The notes under the pieces: model-generated
Told to the model about the DNA's origin: nothing
Seen by the model: the letters and a program-made list of their open reading frames with translations, nothing else
Database searches by the model: none
Part shown: positions 16,129 to 28,202 of the stretch, piece after piece
Numbering within the stretch: position 1 is the stretch's first letter
Layout of the letters: every line of letters starts with the position of its first letter
Source of the DNA: Pelagibacteraceae bacterium AG-319-F18
GTDB lineage: Bacteria; Pseudomonadota; Alphaproteobacteria; Pelagibacterales; Pelagibacteraceae
Assembly: GCA_003283905.1 (NCBI GenBank)
Contig: QBXA01000003.1
Location: 1-64,000, forward strand
Length of the DNA stretch: 64,000 nt
Reading direction: 5' to 3'
Made by a program: the position numbers and the translations under genes

Positions 16129-17370
16129 CTAACTAAATCTTAATGAGCTATATGGATCTAAATTTAAATTAGTATTCTCTTTAGCTATCATTCCAGCAAT
16201 AATCTTCCCAGATATTGGACCCAATGTCCATCCTAAATGATGATGACCAAAACAATAAAAAACATTTTTATGATTTTTTGATGGTCCCATTACAGGAAGA
16301 AAATCAGGTAAAGATGGTCTAAAACCCAACCACTCATCCTCATGGTTTGGCAAATCACCAAGCATATATTTTGCATTATTTATTAAATTTCTAATTCTTG
16401 ATTTAGATAATGGATTTTCAAGTCCACCAAACTCAACCGTTCCAACCACTCTTAAACCTTGTTCCATAGGAGTAATTCCAAAGCCACGATTTGAAAAAAT
16501 TACCGGTCTGCTTAGTAAATGGTCACAATTCTTAAAGTGAACATGATATCCTCTTTCTGTATCTAGAGGTATTTTTTCACCCAAGTTATCAGTTAACTTT
16601 TTAGAAAATGCTCCACAAGCTATTACTACTTTATCAAATACATAATTCTGTGTTTCAGTTTTAAAAATTGGTTTTTCATCATCAAAACTAATATCTTTAA
16701 TATTTACTTTATTAAATTTTCCACCTTTTTTTATAAAAAGATCAAATAATTTAAGAAGAATTTTTTTTGGATTACGAGCATGTCTTGCGTAAGGATAATA
16801 AACACCAGCATGATAAAATGGTTTAATATGAGGTTCAAGGTCATGAATTTCAGCCTTGTTTACCAATTGTTGTTTAACACCTAATTCCTCTCTAACTCGA
16901 ATTTCTAATTCTCTACTTTTTAAATTTTTTTCATTCCAAATATATAGAGTTCCTTTATTTTCAACTAAGCCATCTAAATCTATTTCATCAAACAATTCTT
17001 CATAAGCAGGTAAAGCTAAATCCAAAATTTGATGCATATTTTTTGCAGTGTGCATCATTTTCTTTGTAGTTGAATTCATAATAAATTTTAAAAACCAAGG
17101 AATCATTTTTGGAACATAATTCCATTTTAACGCAAGTGGTCCTGAGGAATTTAATAGCATTGATGGCACATCTGCCAAAACATCAGGTCTATTAAGAGGA
17201 ACTGAAGCATACGGAGAAAAATGTCCCGCATTTCCATAAGATGCTGCCTGACTTCCTGGATTATCTCGATCAAAGATAGTTACATTAAAACCTTTTTTTT
17301 GAAGAAATAGTGCATTTGATACACCCTGTATTCCTGCTCCTACTATTCCTACTTTAAGATCTTTATTCAT
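16129..17370 (-). CDS. DadA-like FAD-dependent amino acid dehydrogenase
   Basis: FAD-dependent oxidoreductase of the DAO family, 413 residues from the ATG at 17370. The frame stays open back to 17472, into rodA, but the dinucleotide motif VGIVGAGIQGVSNALFL sits at its normal N-terminal place with this start. DadA-type features are SYGNAGHFSPYA near residue 45, WFLKF, TERGYH near 279 and the C-terminal FGHHHLGWTLGPISG. DadA proteins oxidise D-amino acids to 2-oxo acids and pass electrons to quinones. The adjacent transporter and hydroxyacid dehydrogenase fit an amino/oxo acid pathway; substrate unproven. Confidence 0.82.
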   Translation of the reverse strand: MNKDLKVGIVGAGIQGVSNALFLQKKGFNVTIFDRDNPGSQAASYGNAGHFSPYASVPLNRPDVLADVPSMLLNSSGPLALKWNYVPKMIPWFLKFIMNSTTKKMMHTAKNMHQILDLALPAYEELFDEIDLDGLVENKGTLYIWNEKNLKSRELEIRVREELGVKQQLVNKAEIHDLEPHIKPFYHAGVYYPYARHARNPKKILLKLFDLFIKKGGKFNKVNIKDISFDDEKPIFKTETQNYVFDKVVIACGAFSKKLTDNLGEKIPLDTERGYHVHFKNCDHLLSRPVIFSNRGFGITPMEQGLRVVGTVEFGGLENPLSKSRIRNLINNAKYMLGDLPNHEDEWLGFRPSLPDFLPVMGPSKNHKNVFYCFGHHHLGWTLGPISGKIIAGMIAKENTNLNLDPYSSLRFS

Positions 17371-17437
17371 AAAAATTGTTATACAAGTAAAAGTTAAAAT
17401 ATAAGAGTGACAAATTATGCAAATTTTAATTTGTTTT

Positions 17438-18562
17438 TTATGAAATAATTTGTTTGTGATTGATTTTCGCACTTAATACAATACCAAAACCAATCATGGT
17501 TGCGAGCATCGAGGACCCTCCATAAGACATTATCGGAAGTGGAGAGCCAACTATTGGGAGTAGACCCAAAACCATTGATAAATTTACAACTATGTAAATA
17601 AAGATTGCGAAAGCATATCCAAAGCAAAATAGTCTAGCAAAATTACTCCTTGAGATTGATCCTATCCTGATAATTCTAAAAATTATTATTGAATACAATA
17701 ACAAAAGACCAATAGAACCTATAAATCCAAATTCCTCAGAAAATAAAGTAAAAATAAAATCTGTATGTTTTTCTGGTAAAAAGTCTAAATAACTCTGAGT
17801 TCCTTTTAAAAAACCTTTGCCCTCAAAACCTCCTGAACCTATTGCTATTTTGGATTGTATAATTTGATACCCGGCTCCTAAAGGATCTCTGTCTGGATCT
17901 AAAAAGGTTAGTATTCTTAATTTCTGATAGGGTTTTAAGAATGAGATTATAAAAGGAAGTGAAATCAAAAAAGCAATAAAAGAATAAATAAAATATTTAA
18001 TTTTTACACCACCTAACCACAAAATGATTAATCCACTTGAGGCTATCAATATTGAAGTACCCAAATCAGGTTGAGAAATTACAAATATAATAGGAACCAA
18101 AATAATTGATAAAACTACAACTATACTTGTTAAAGAATTTACGTTTTCAATTTTTAATCTATGATAATATTTTGCAAGACACAAAATAATTGCTACTTTC
18201 ATTAATTCTGAAGGTTGAAGTACAAATAAATATGCATCCAACCATCTTTGTGATCCTGAAGATTTAATTCCAAAAAAAGAAACCCAAATTAACAACAAAA
18301 TTACTAAAAAGTAAAATACATATGAAAAATTATGCCAAAATTTTAAGTTAAAGAAAGCAATAAATATCATTAATGGAAAAAAAACAGAGAGTTTAACAAA
18401 ATGATTTTTTGTATGAAAAAGAATTTCACCTCCATCTGTAGAATACATTACAAATACACTTACTATTGAAAGAAGAATGACTGAGGTTACTAAAATGTAA
18501 TCTAAATTTTTTATTTTTTCAAATAATGTAATCTCGTTATTCAATCTGTCATTTTGAAACAT
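17438..18562 (-). CDS. rodA: Rod-shape peptidoglycan glycosyltransferase RodA
   Basis: 374-residue SEDS-family membrane protein with about ten helices; polymerises lipid II into glycan strands in the elongasome with PBP2. Family marks are SGSQRWL near residue 98, LQPSELMKVA near 113, GKGFLKGTQSYLDFLPEKHTDFIF near 238 (only part quoted here as a motif region) and PIMSYGGSSM near the C-terminus. It begins directly after the mrdA stop, in the order mreB-mreC-mreD-mrdA-rodA. Confidence 0.95.
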   Translation of the reverse strand: MFQNDRLNNEITLFEKIKNLDYILVTSVILLSIVSVFVMYSTDGGEILFHTKNHFVKLSVFFPLMIFIAFFNLKFWHNFSYVFYFLVILLLIWVSFFGIKSSGSQRWLDAYLFVLQPSELMKVAIILCLAKYYHRLKIENVNSLTSIVVVLSIILVPIIFVISQPDLGTSILIASSGLIILWLGGVKIKYFIYSFIAFLISLPFIISFLKPYQKLRILTFLDPDRDPLGAGYQIIQSKIAIGSGGFEGKGFLKGTQSYLDFLPEKHTDFIFTLFSEEFGFIGSIGLLLLYSIIIFRIIRIGSISRSNFARLFCFGYAFAIFIYIVVNLSMVLGLLPIVGSPLPIMSYGGSSMLATMIGFGIVLSAKINHKQIIS

Positions 18563-20485
18563 TTAAATCGTGATCCTCTCAAAATTTGATTGTTTATTTC
18601 TTAAATCATGCCTATCAATTATTAATTTAAATAATTTTTTTGCTATAGGTGCGGCTGTTCTACTACCAGAACCACCATGTTCAACAATGATACTGAGTGC
18701 ATATCTTGGATTAATATAAGGTCCATAAGCAACATATAAAGCATGATCTCTATCTTTGTATGGTATTTGTTCTAATTCTAAATCTAATTCACGCTCTCTT
18801 TTGCTAATTCTTTTTACTTGAGCTGTTCCTGTTTTTCCTGCGAATTGATATCTAGGGTCGTCAATTCTTGATCTGTAAGAAGTTCCAAATCTTTCATTTG
18901 TAGAACTGAACATTGCTTCTTGAACTATCTTAATATTTTTTTTGTCTTTAAATAATTTTTTGTCTTTAAATGACTTAGTTTCAGTGTCATATAACAATCC
19001 TTTCTCCATTGACTGTTTTGCTTCCTCAAAAGATAATGGATTATTGTCTACAATTATTTTTGGTTTTATTGCATAACCACCATTTGCAATTTGTGCTGTC
19101 ATCATACAAAGTTGTAAAGGAGTAGATTGTATATACCCTTGACCAATGCCTGTTATGAGTGTTTCTCCTAGCACCCAGCCTTTACCAAGATTATTTTTTT
19201 TCCATTTTGTATTAGGAAATAATCCTTTTTTTTCTATATCAAAATATTCACCAAGAACTTTTTTTCCTAAACCAAACTTTTCAGCAGTATTATTTAATCT
19301 ATCAACACCCAGCAATCTCGAAACTTCATAAAAATAAGTATCACAAGATTGTTTCATTGCATTTTTTAAACTTACCCAGCCATGCCCTTTCTCTTTCCAG
19401 CAATGAAATGTTTGTCCATACAATTCCATTTTACCCGTACATTTGACTTTGAACTTTGTATTGATAACATTATTTTCTAAAGCTGATAGCGCAACGATTG
19501 GCTTTATCGTAGATCCTGGAGAGTAGAGACCAGAAAGAGTTTTATTTACTAAAGGTTTAAGTGGATTATTTCTTATTAATTGCCACTCATCTTGACTTAT
19601 TCCAAAAAGAAACAAATTTGGATCATAAGAAGGTGAGGAATACATAGCAATAATATCTCCAGTATAAATATCCATTACACTTATGGACCCTGCTTTTCCT
19701 TTTAGTAATCCCCCACAAGCTTTTTGTATTTCAGTATCAACTGTTAAACGTATTTTTAATCCCTGTTCTCCTTTTTGATGTTCAAGTTGATTAATTCTTT
19801 TACCATAAGCATTAACTTCATACCGTTGAATAGCATTTGTGCCTATCAAATGATTTTCAAGTCTTTTTTCCAATCCTAATTTTCCGATTTTCATTCCTGG
19901 AACAAATCTTTCCTGAACAACTTCATTTTCTAAAATTTCTTTTTCGTTAGGCTGACTGACATACCCAAGAACATGTGTATATGCTTCTTTAAAGGGATAA
20001 TTTCTAGAAATAGTCATGACTGGTTTAACACCAATTAAGTCATATAAATAATTATTGATTTTTACAAATTGACTCCAGCTTAAATTTTCAGAAACAATTA
20101 TGCTATCCCAAGGCTTTAGTTCAGCTTTTAACTTATTAATTCGTTGAATTTTTTTATCGCTTAATTCTAAAAGATTTTTTAATCTCAACAATAAATAATT
20201 AAAATTCTCAACTTGCTCAGGAATTATATGCAATTGATAAACTTTTAAATTTCCAGCAATTACATTACCGAAATAGTCAACTATGTCTCCTCTAGTTGGA
20301 GGTAATTTCCACTCTCTAATTCTATTTTTATCAGAAAGTGTAAGATATTTTTTATTCTCATTAATTTGAAGAGAAAATAGGCGAGCAACGATACCTGCAA
20401 AAACAACTATTTTAGCTGCTCCAATTATAAACATTCTTCTATTTATAACATCTGTTTTTCTGATTCCTGGTTTCGATTTAATCAT
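18563..20485 (-). CDS. mrdA: Penicillin-binding protein 2 (elongasome transpeptidase)
   Basis: 640-residue class B PBP that cross-links peptidoglycan during elongation. One N-terminal membrane segment (about residues 18-38), a non-catalytic dimerisation domain including REWKLPPTRGDIVD, then the transpeptidase domain. Active-site motifs are STIK at 325-328, SCD at 380-382 (SxD, as in PBP2) and KTG at 551-553. It overlaps mreD by 8 bases and abuts rodA, its partner enzyme. Confidence 0.96.
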   Translation of the reverse strand: MIKSKPGIRKTDVINRRMFIIGAAKIVVFAGIVARLFSLQINENKKYLTLSDKNRIREWKLPPTRGDIVDYFGNVIAGNLKVYQLHIIPEQVENFNYLLLRLKNLLELSDKKIQRINKLKAELKPWDSIIVSENLSWSQFVKINNYLYDLIGVKPVMTISRNYPFKEAYTHVLGYVSQPNEKEILENEVVQERFVPGMKIGKLGLEKRLENHLIGTNAIQRYEVNAYGKRINQLEHQKGEQGLKIRLTVDTEIQKACGGLLKGKAGSISVMDIYTGDIIAMYSSPSYDPNLFLFGISQDEWQLIRNNPLKPLVNKTLSGLYSPGSTIKPIVALSALENNVINTKFKVKCTGKMELYGQTFHCWKEKGHGWVSLKNAMKQSCDTYFYEVSRLLGVDRLNNTAEKFGLGKKVLGEYFDIEKKGLFPNTKWKKNNLGKGWVLGETLITGIGQGYIQSTPLQLCMMTAQIANGGYAIKPKIIVDNNPLSFEEAKQSMEKGLLYDTETKSFKDKKLFKDKKNIKIVQEAMFSSTNERFGTSYRSRIDDPRYQFAGKTGTAQVKRISKRERELDLELEQIPYKDRDHALYVAYGPYINPRYALSIIVEHGGSGSRTAAPIAKKLFKLIIDRHDLRNKQSNFERITI

Positions 20486-20996
20486 TTTGCTGAATTGAAA
20501 TTCTCTGATTCAAAAAATTAAAAACAACAAAAAATATTGGATAAAATAAAAAAGTGAATCCTGAATTAATCAAGTAATTCATATGATCAACTGTTATCAA
20601 AAATATTAAATCTAAAACTAATACTTGAATTGAGTTTATTAATAAAATTGTAAATAACAACGATATCCAATCTTTAATAAAATTTGGAGATAAAGTTATA
20701 TCTCTAATATAGGCAGTTACAGAACATAGAAGTAAATAACAAAAACTACTAATTCCTATTGGTATTCCAATTACTACATCATTAATTATACCTGCAAAAA
20801 AAATTGCAAGATAACTTAGATGGTCTGGGTTTCTTAATGTCCAAAAAAAAATTAATATATGTACAAAATTGAATGAAAAATATTCAAGTTTTAAATAATT
20901 AAAATCAAATTCATTAAAAACTGAAAAAAAAAGCATAAGTATTGGAAGGTAAGATAAAAAAATTTTTAAAAATGAACTTTTATTCAATGACGACAT
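20478..20996 (-). CDS. mreD: Rod shape-determining protein MreD
   Basis: 172-residue hydrophobic protein with about five membrane segments, the usual size for MreD. Sequence conservation in this family is weak; FFAGIINDVVIGIPIG near residue 66 corresponds to the conserved small-D-x-x-x-G-x-P-x-G stretch. The call is made secure by position: its start shares one base with the mreC stop and its end overlaps mrdA. It is a membrane scaffold of the elongation machinery. Confidence 0.9.
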   Translation of the reverse strand: MSSLNKSSFLKIFLSYLPILMLFFSVFNEFDFNYLKLEYFSFNFVHILIFFWTLRNPDHLSYLAIFFAGIINDVVIGIPIGISSFCYLLLCSVTAYIRDITLSPNFIKDWISLLFTILLINSIQVLVLDLIFLITVDHMNYLINSGFTFLFYPIFFVVFNFLNQRISIQQND

Positions 20997-21844
20997 TATT
21001 TCTTGCTACCTATTTTGTAAGAAGTTATTTTTACATAATTAAGCTGTGTAAAATCTGAAAAAAAGTTTATTTTTCCATTTGAACCTATAGATATTTTCCC
21101 AATCGGGATACCAGGCTTAAATAACCCGCCAAGACCTGATGAGTAAGCTATTATTTCACTTTCATTCAAATTTTTTTCAATTTCATCTTGAGTGTGTTCA
21201 ATTATTCCATAATTACTTCCAGTTCCAGAGATTACAGCCTGGATGTCATTAGGAGCTAAAACAGATGGTATTTTACTGTTAAGATCGGATAATAATAATG
21301 CCCTCGAATTAGTATAATTAACCTCTATGATTTGTCCAACAAGGTAAACCCCATCCACAATTGCCATTCCGATTTTAACATTGTCTTTTGAACCTTTATT
21401 TAAAACAACTGATTTTAGATATGGGCTTTCTTTGTCAATTAAAACTTTTGCAAATATTTCTTTTGTTTCGATATTTTCATCAATCAATGATCTTAATTTT
21501 TTATTTTCTATTTTTAAAAAATCATTTGTTAATTGTTTTTGTTTTAAATTTTCTAATTCTATTTTTGTTGCTTTGTGCGTTTTATACAATCTCATATGCT
21601 GATCAAAGTCTTTTTTTAAACTTTTTATGTAATTTTCTGGAGCAGATATTAAAGTTGAAGATCTATATATCGCCTCATTAATACTTAATTTAACAATTTG
21701 AATAGCTTTAAAATTAAAATTACTTAATACAATTACAATAAAAGATGAAAAAATTAAGGTTAATAACGAAAATTTTTGTTTATCTTTTTTTTTTAAAAAA
21801 GCTGACCGAATGGCAATTACAAAATCATCCCTGCTTGAAGCCAT
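20996..21844 (-). CDS. mreC: Rod shape-determining protein MreC
   Basis: 282 residues: a basic cytoplasmic N-terminus, one membrane segment (about residues 25-45), a coiled-coil stretch to about 120 (FDQHMRLYKTHKATKIELEN region), then the periplasmic beta domain with LNKGSKDNVKIGMAIVDG and SGLGGLFKPGIPIG. MreC links the MreB filament to the periplasmic synthases. It starts 5 bases after the mreB stop. Confidence 0.94.
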   Translation of the reverse strand: MASSRDDFVIAIRSAFLKKKDKQKFSLLTLIFSSFIVIVLSNFNFKAIQIVKLSINEAIYRSSTLISAPENYIKSLKKDFDQHMRLYKTHKATKIELENLKQKQLTNDFLKIENKKLRSLIDENIETKEIFAKVLIDKESPYLKSVVLNKGSKDNVKIGMAIVDGVYLVGQIIEVNYTNSRALLLSDLNSKIPSVLAPNDIQAVISGTGSNYGIIEHTQDEIEKNLNESEIIAYSSGLGGLFKPGIPIGKISIGSNGKINFFSDFTQLNYVKITSYKIGSKK

Positions 21845-21849
21845 TGATC

Positions 21850-24457
<2,608 letters not shown>

Positions 24458-24479
24458 AACTTAAATTTTTTGAAAATGT

Positions 24480-24507
24480 ATAATACAATCTATAAGAGAG
24501 AATGCAA
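24480..24507 (-). promoter_or_regulatory. Candidate sigma-70 promoter of leuA
   Basis: On the minus strand TTGCAT (-35), 16 bases, then TATTAT (-10), with the leuA ATG about 22 bases further. The expected leader is about 16 bases and has no ribosome binding site. It lies in a 100-base gene-free gap. A second TATAAT-like box lies at 24541-24546 without a convincing -35 partner. Confidence 0.5.
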
Positions 24508-24558
24508 AATAATAAGTAAAATTAATCTTAAAATCCGTCCATTATAGGGGCTTCAAAA

Positions 24559-26241
24559 TTAATTATAAATAGACTCAATTTTTGGCATTAGATGCAAAAG
24601 TTCTTTAGTATAATTATGTTGTGGTTCCAAAAACAATTTTTCTGTATTTGAAACTTCACATAATTTACCATCTTTTAACACTCCAATTCTATCACACATT
24701 TGTCTAACAACTGGTAAATCATGGCTTATAAATAATATTGTTAAATTAAGCTGTTCCTGAAGATCTTTTAATAAGTTTAATATTTGAGCTTGAATACTCA
24801 CATCTAAAGCAGACGTAGGTTCATCACAAACAAGAAGTCTTGGTTGTGTGGCTAAGGCTCTTGCAATAGATATTCTTTGTCTTTGACCACCAGAAAATTC
24901 ATGTGGATAGCGATCTACTGAATTTTGTATTAGCTCAACTGACTCTAGTAAATCAAAAACATAATTATCTAAATCTTTTCTACTTATAGAAGGATTGTGA
25001 AGTTTAATTGGTTCTGAAACTATATCTTTAACTTTTAATCTTCCATTTAAAGATGAGTAAGGATCTTGAAATATCATTTGTATTTGTTTTCTAAATTTCA
25101 TCATTTCTAAATTTTTCTTAATTTTTGTAATACAAATATTATCAAAGAAAATATCTCCAGAACTAGGTTTAAATAAATTTACAATCATTTTTGCTATGGT
25201 AGACTTTCCACTACCACTCTCACCTACCAATCCAAATGTTTCACCTTGTTTAATATAAAACGAAACATCATTAACTGCCATTATTGAATTTTTAGAACTT
25301 TCAGTAAAAAAATTATCATCAAAACTTTTACTAAGATTTTTCACCTGAACTAAGTCTTGTTTCACAATTTCTTTCTTAGTCCATCTATTTAATATTTTTA
25401 AATTATTTTCTTTATTATTTTTATTTTCTTTTTCTATAATTACAAATCTAGATATTTTTTTATTTGTTGGAGGAACAGAACTAACTAAACTTTTAGTATA
25501 ACTTTCTTTGGGATTAGTTAATATTTCTTTAGTAACACCAATTTCTACTAATTTTCCACTTTTCATTACGGCTACTCTATCCGCTGTCTCTGCTATCACT
25601 CCCATATCATGAGTAATTAAAATTGCAGCTAGATTTCTTTCTTTAGTTAATCTTTTAATTAAATCAAGAATTTGTGATTGAATAGAAACATCTAAAGCAG
25701 TAGTTGGTTCATCTGCAATTAAAAGTTCAGGTTCACAACATAAAGCAAGTGAAATTACCACTCTCTGTCTCATTCCTCCTGAAAATTGATGTGGGTAGTT
25801 ATCAAATCTACTTTCAGCATCTTTAATTCCAACTTCTTTTAACAAATTTATTGATCTATTTTTTGCTTCTTCATTACTTAAATCAAGATGAGTTTGAATA
25901 GTTTCAATTAACTGTTCACCAATTGTAAGTATAGGATTAAGAGAAGTTTGAGGATCTTGAAATATCAGTCCAATTTTTTTACCTCTATATTTAATAATAT
26001 TTTTAGGATCTTCATGAATATTTATATCTCCTAATATAACCGAACCACTTGAAACTTTACCTGGTTCATCAATTAAATTGATTATTGCATTTCCTACTGT
26101 ACTTTTTCCTGATCCTGACTCGCCAACTAACCCTAATATTTCACCTTTATTTACTTCAATATTTACATTTTTGGCCGCATAAACAGTTTCTTTTCTCATT
26201 TGATAATCGACACTTAAATTATTTATTTTAAGGAAACTCAT
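24559..26241 (-). CDS. Peptide-type ABC transporter, fused double ATPase
   Basis: 560-residue protein with two complete ABC ATPase domains of the oligopeptide/dipeptide type in one chain, as in GsiA and YejF. First domain: GESGSGKST near residue 36, FSGGMRQR near 147, LLIADEPTTALD near 171. Second domain: GESGSGKST near 340, FSGGQRQR near 450, LLVCDEPTSALD near 475. A lysine/asparagine-rich linker (around 270-285) joins them. It overlaps the DppC-type permease gene by 4 bases and closes the four-gene transporter unit. Confidence 0.92.
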   Translation of the reverse strand: MSFLKINNLSVDYQMRKETVYAAKNVNIEVNKGEILGLVGESGSGKSTVGNAIINLIDEPGKVSSGSVILGDINIHEDPKNIIKYRGKKIGLIFQDPQTSLNPILTIGEQLIETIQTHLDLSNEEAKNRSINLLKEVGIKDAESRFDNYPHQFSGGMRQRVVISLALCCEPELLIADEPTTALDVSIQSQILDLIKRLTKERNLAAILITHDMGVIAETADRVAVMKSGKLVEIGVTKEILTNPKESYTKSLVSSVPPTNKKISRFVIIEKENKNNKENNLKILNRWTKKEIVKQDLVQVKNLSKSFDDNFFTESSKNSIMAVNDVSFYIKQGETFGLVGESGSGKSTIAKMIVNLFKPSSGDIFFDNICITKIKKNLEMMKFRKQIQMIFQDPYSSLNGRLKVKDIVSEPIKLHNPSISRKDLDNYVFDLLESVELIQNSVDRYPHEFSGGQRQRISIARALATQPRLLVCDEPTSALDVSIQAQILNLLKDLQEQLNLTILFISHDLPVVRQMCDRIGVLKDGKLCEVSNTEKLFLEPQHNYTKELLHLMPKIESIYN

Positions 26242-27176
26242 TTATTCAATTTTGGGTTAAGAGTATCTCTCATCCAATCCCCTAATAAATTAATTGAGAA
26301 TGCTAGTATAACTAAAAAAATTGCTGGAAAAAAAGTAATCCACCACTCACCCGAAAATAAGAAATCATTACCAAGTCTAATTAGTGTTCCTAATGATGGG
26401 GTGGTAGGTGGCACACCAACACCTAAAAAGCTTAATGTTGACTCAGCAATAATTGCAAGTGCTAGTCCTATAGTTCCAATTACTAATACTGGGCGCAAAA
26501 TATTTGGTAAAATATGTTTAAACATAATTACTATATTTGAAACTCCAATTATAGTTGATGCTGAAACATAATCTTTATTTTTTTCTACTAGAGTAGCAGC
26601 TCTTGAAACTCTTGCAAATTGAGGCCACTCTGAAATTCCAATTGCAAATATCAAAACATAAATTGCCATCTCATCATGCATCTCTCTTGTAATTAATCCT
26701 CTTGCTATCCCATCAACTAAAAGAGCCATTAGAATACTTGGTACTGTTAATTGAACATCAGTTAATCTCATTACAATCATCTCATATTTTCCACCAAAAT
26801 ATCCCGCAGTTAACCCTAAGCCAACACCTAATATCAAACTAAATATGATTGCTGAAAAACCAACAATTAATGAAATTCTAGAACCATAAAGAATTGTTGA
26901 TAACATATCTCTTCCTTGACCATCTGTTCCTAAAATAAATTTTGCCAAACCTTCTTCAGTCCATGATGGAGGAGTAAATGCATCCATTAAAGATAAAGAA
27001 GATGGATCAAAAGGGTTGTAGGGTGTAACTAACTCCACAAAAAATGAACAAAAGAATATTATAAATAAAATTATTGAAGATATAATTGCTGTTGGAGATT
27101 TAATAAAACTATAATAAATATCACTATCTTTAATTCTGCCCCAGGCGCTAAGAGTATTGTTATCCACTTGAAACAT
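26238..27176 (-). CDS. Peptide-type ABC transporter permease, DppC/OppC family
   Basis: 312 residues. An N-terminal membrane helix (about 30-52), then the PNPFDPSSLSL-type periplasmic segment with LGTDGQGRDMLSTILYGSRISL, the standard DppC signature near 92. The EAA loop region around ISEWPQFARVSRAATL (residue 187 on) contacts the ATPase. It overlaps the DppB-type gene by 17 bases and the ATPase gene by 4, so the three are tightly coupled. Confidence 0.92.
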   Translation of the reverse strand: MFQVDNNTLSAWGRIKDSDIYYSFIKSPTAIISSIILFIIFFCSFFVELVTPYNPFDPSSLSLMDAFTPPSWTEEGLAKFILGTDGQGRDMLSTILYGSRISLIVGFSAIIFSLILGVGLGLTAGYFGGKYEMIVMRLTDVQLTVPSILMALLVDGIARGLITREMHDEMAIYVLIFAIGISEWPQFARVSRAATLVEKNKDYVSASTIIGVSNIVIMFKHILPNILRPVLVIGTIGLALAIIAESTLSFLGVGVPPTTPSLGTLIRLGNDFLFSGEWWITFFPAIFLVILAFSINLLGDWMRDTLNPKLNK

Positions 27177-28143
27177 CTCCTTTAACTCTAATTCTTGGAT
27201 CTATAAAATAATATAAAATATCTACTATAAAATTAATCATTACAAAGACAAAAGCTATAAAAACTAAATAAGCAGACATAATAGGAATATCTACAAATTG
27301 TACAGCTTGAATAAATAAAAATCCCATTCCTGGCCATTGAAAAACTGTTTCGGTAATTATTGAAAATGCAATAAGTGTTCCAATATTAATTCCAGCAATA
27401 GTTATTACAGGGATTAAGCCATTTTTTAATGCATGTTTATATTTTATACTTTTTTCACTTATTCCTCTTGCTCTTGCAAATTTAATATAATCAGTTTGTA
27501 AAATCTCCATCATTTCAGCTCGCACAAGTCTAATTATATATGTCATTTGAAAAAGGCTAAGAGTAACTGAAGGAAGTATAATTGCTTTTAACCCAGAGAT
27601 AGTTAGAAATCCTGTAGTCCAAAATCCCAAATCAACTACCTCGCCTCTTCCAAAAGATGGTAATATTCCTAAAATTACTGAAAAAAGATAAATAAATAAT
27701 ATACCAATAACGAATGTGGGGAGCGATACTCCGAGCAATGATACCGCTAAAATGATATCACTTAAAAAACCTTTCCTATTTATTCCTGTATAAACTCCTA
27801 ATAATGTCCCAGAAATAAGAGCAATTAGTGCTGAAATTACCACAAGCTCAATGGTTGCAGGCATTCTTTCTGTTATTAATTCTGAAACAGGTCTTCTTAA
27901 TTGATAAGAAATTCCAAATTCTCCCTTAGACGCATTTACTACAAATCTAGTAAATTGAATATGAATAGGATCCATTAAACCTAAAGTTTCTCTAATTTCT
28001 GCTCTTTCTTCATCAGATGTTTCTTCTCCAACCATGTTATTTATTGGATCTCCTACAAAATTAAATAAAGAAAAAGATACGAAGGCAACGACTAACATTA
28101 CCAAGGCAGACTGAAATAATCTTTTGAAAAAGTATTTTATCAA
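27160..28143 (-). CDS. Peptide-type ABC transporter permease, DppB/OppB family
   Basis: 327 residues with six or so membrane helices. Family marks: the N-terminal FKRLFQSALVMLVVAFVSF helix, GEFGISYQLRRPVSELI near 73, SLLGVSLPTFVIGIL near 136 and the coupling loop YIKFARARGISEKSIKYKHALKNG near 219 (quoted in part as a region). Partner of the DppC-type permease. It follows the binding-protein gene after a GC-rich hairpin. Confidence 0.92.
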   Translation of the reverse strand: MIKYFFKRLFQSALVMLVVAFVSFSLFNFVGDPINNMVGEETSDEERAEIRETLGLMDPIHIQFTRFVVNASKGEFGISYQLRRPVSELITERMPATIELVVISALIALISGTLLGVYTGINRKGFLSDIILAVSLLGVSLPTFVIGILFIYLFSVILGILPSFGRGEVVDLGFWTTGFLTISGLKAIILPSVTLSLFQMTYIIRLVRAEMMEILQTDYIKFARARGISEKSIKYKHALKNGLIPVITIAGINIGTLIAFSIITETVFQWPGMGFLFIQAVQFVDIPIMSAYLVFIAFVFVMINFIVDILYYFIDPRIRVKGDVSSG

Positions 28144-28165
28144 TTTATGAAAATTATTAAATTAC

Positions 28166-28189
28166 AAGCCCCCAATATTTAGGGGGCTT
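28166..28189 (-). terminator. GC-rich hairpin between peptide-binding protein and permease
   Basis: AAGCCCCC pairs with GGGGGCTT around an 8-base loop, the same stem and the same loop length as the hairpin at 9613-9636. On the minus strand the following bases are GTAATTTAATAATTTT, a broken U tract, so it is probably a weak terminator or an mRNA-stabilising hairpin rather than a complete stop. Confidence 0.65.
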
Positions 28190-28202
28190 ATAAAAAATTT
28201 AT

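Noticed and set aside
17371-17472. N-terminal extension of the DadA-like protein
   Set aside because: It overlaps the end of rodA and places 34 unrelated residues before a dinucleotide-binding motif that normally sits at the very N-terminus.
24541-24546. Second leuA promoter from a TATAAT-like box
   Set aside because: No -35 at an acceptable distance; it overlaps the end of the upstream region in AT-rich DNA where such boxes arise by chance.
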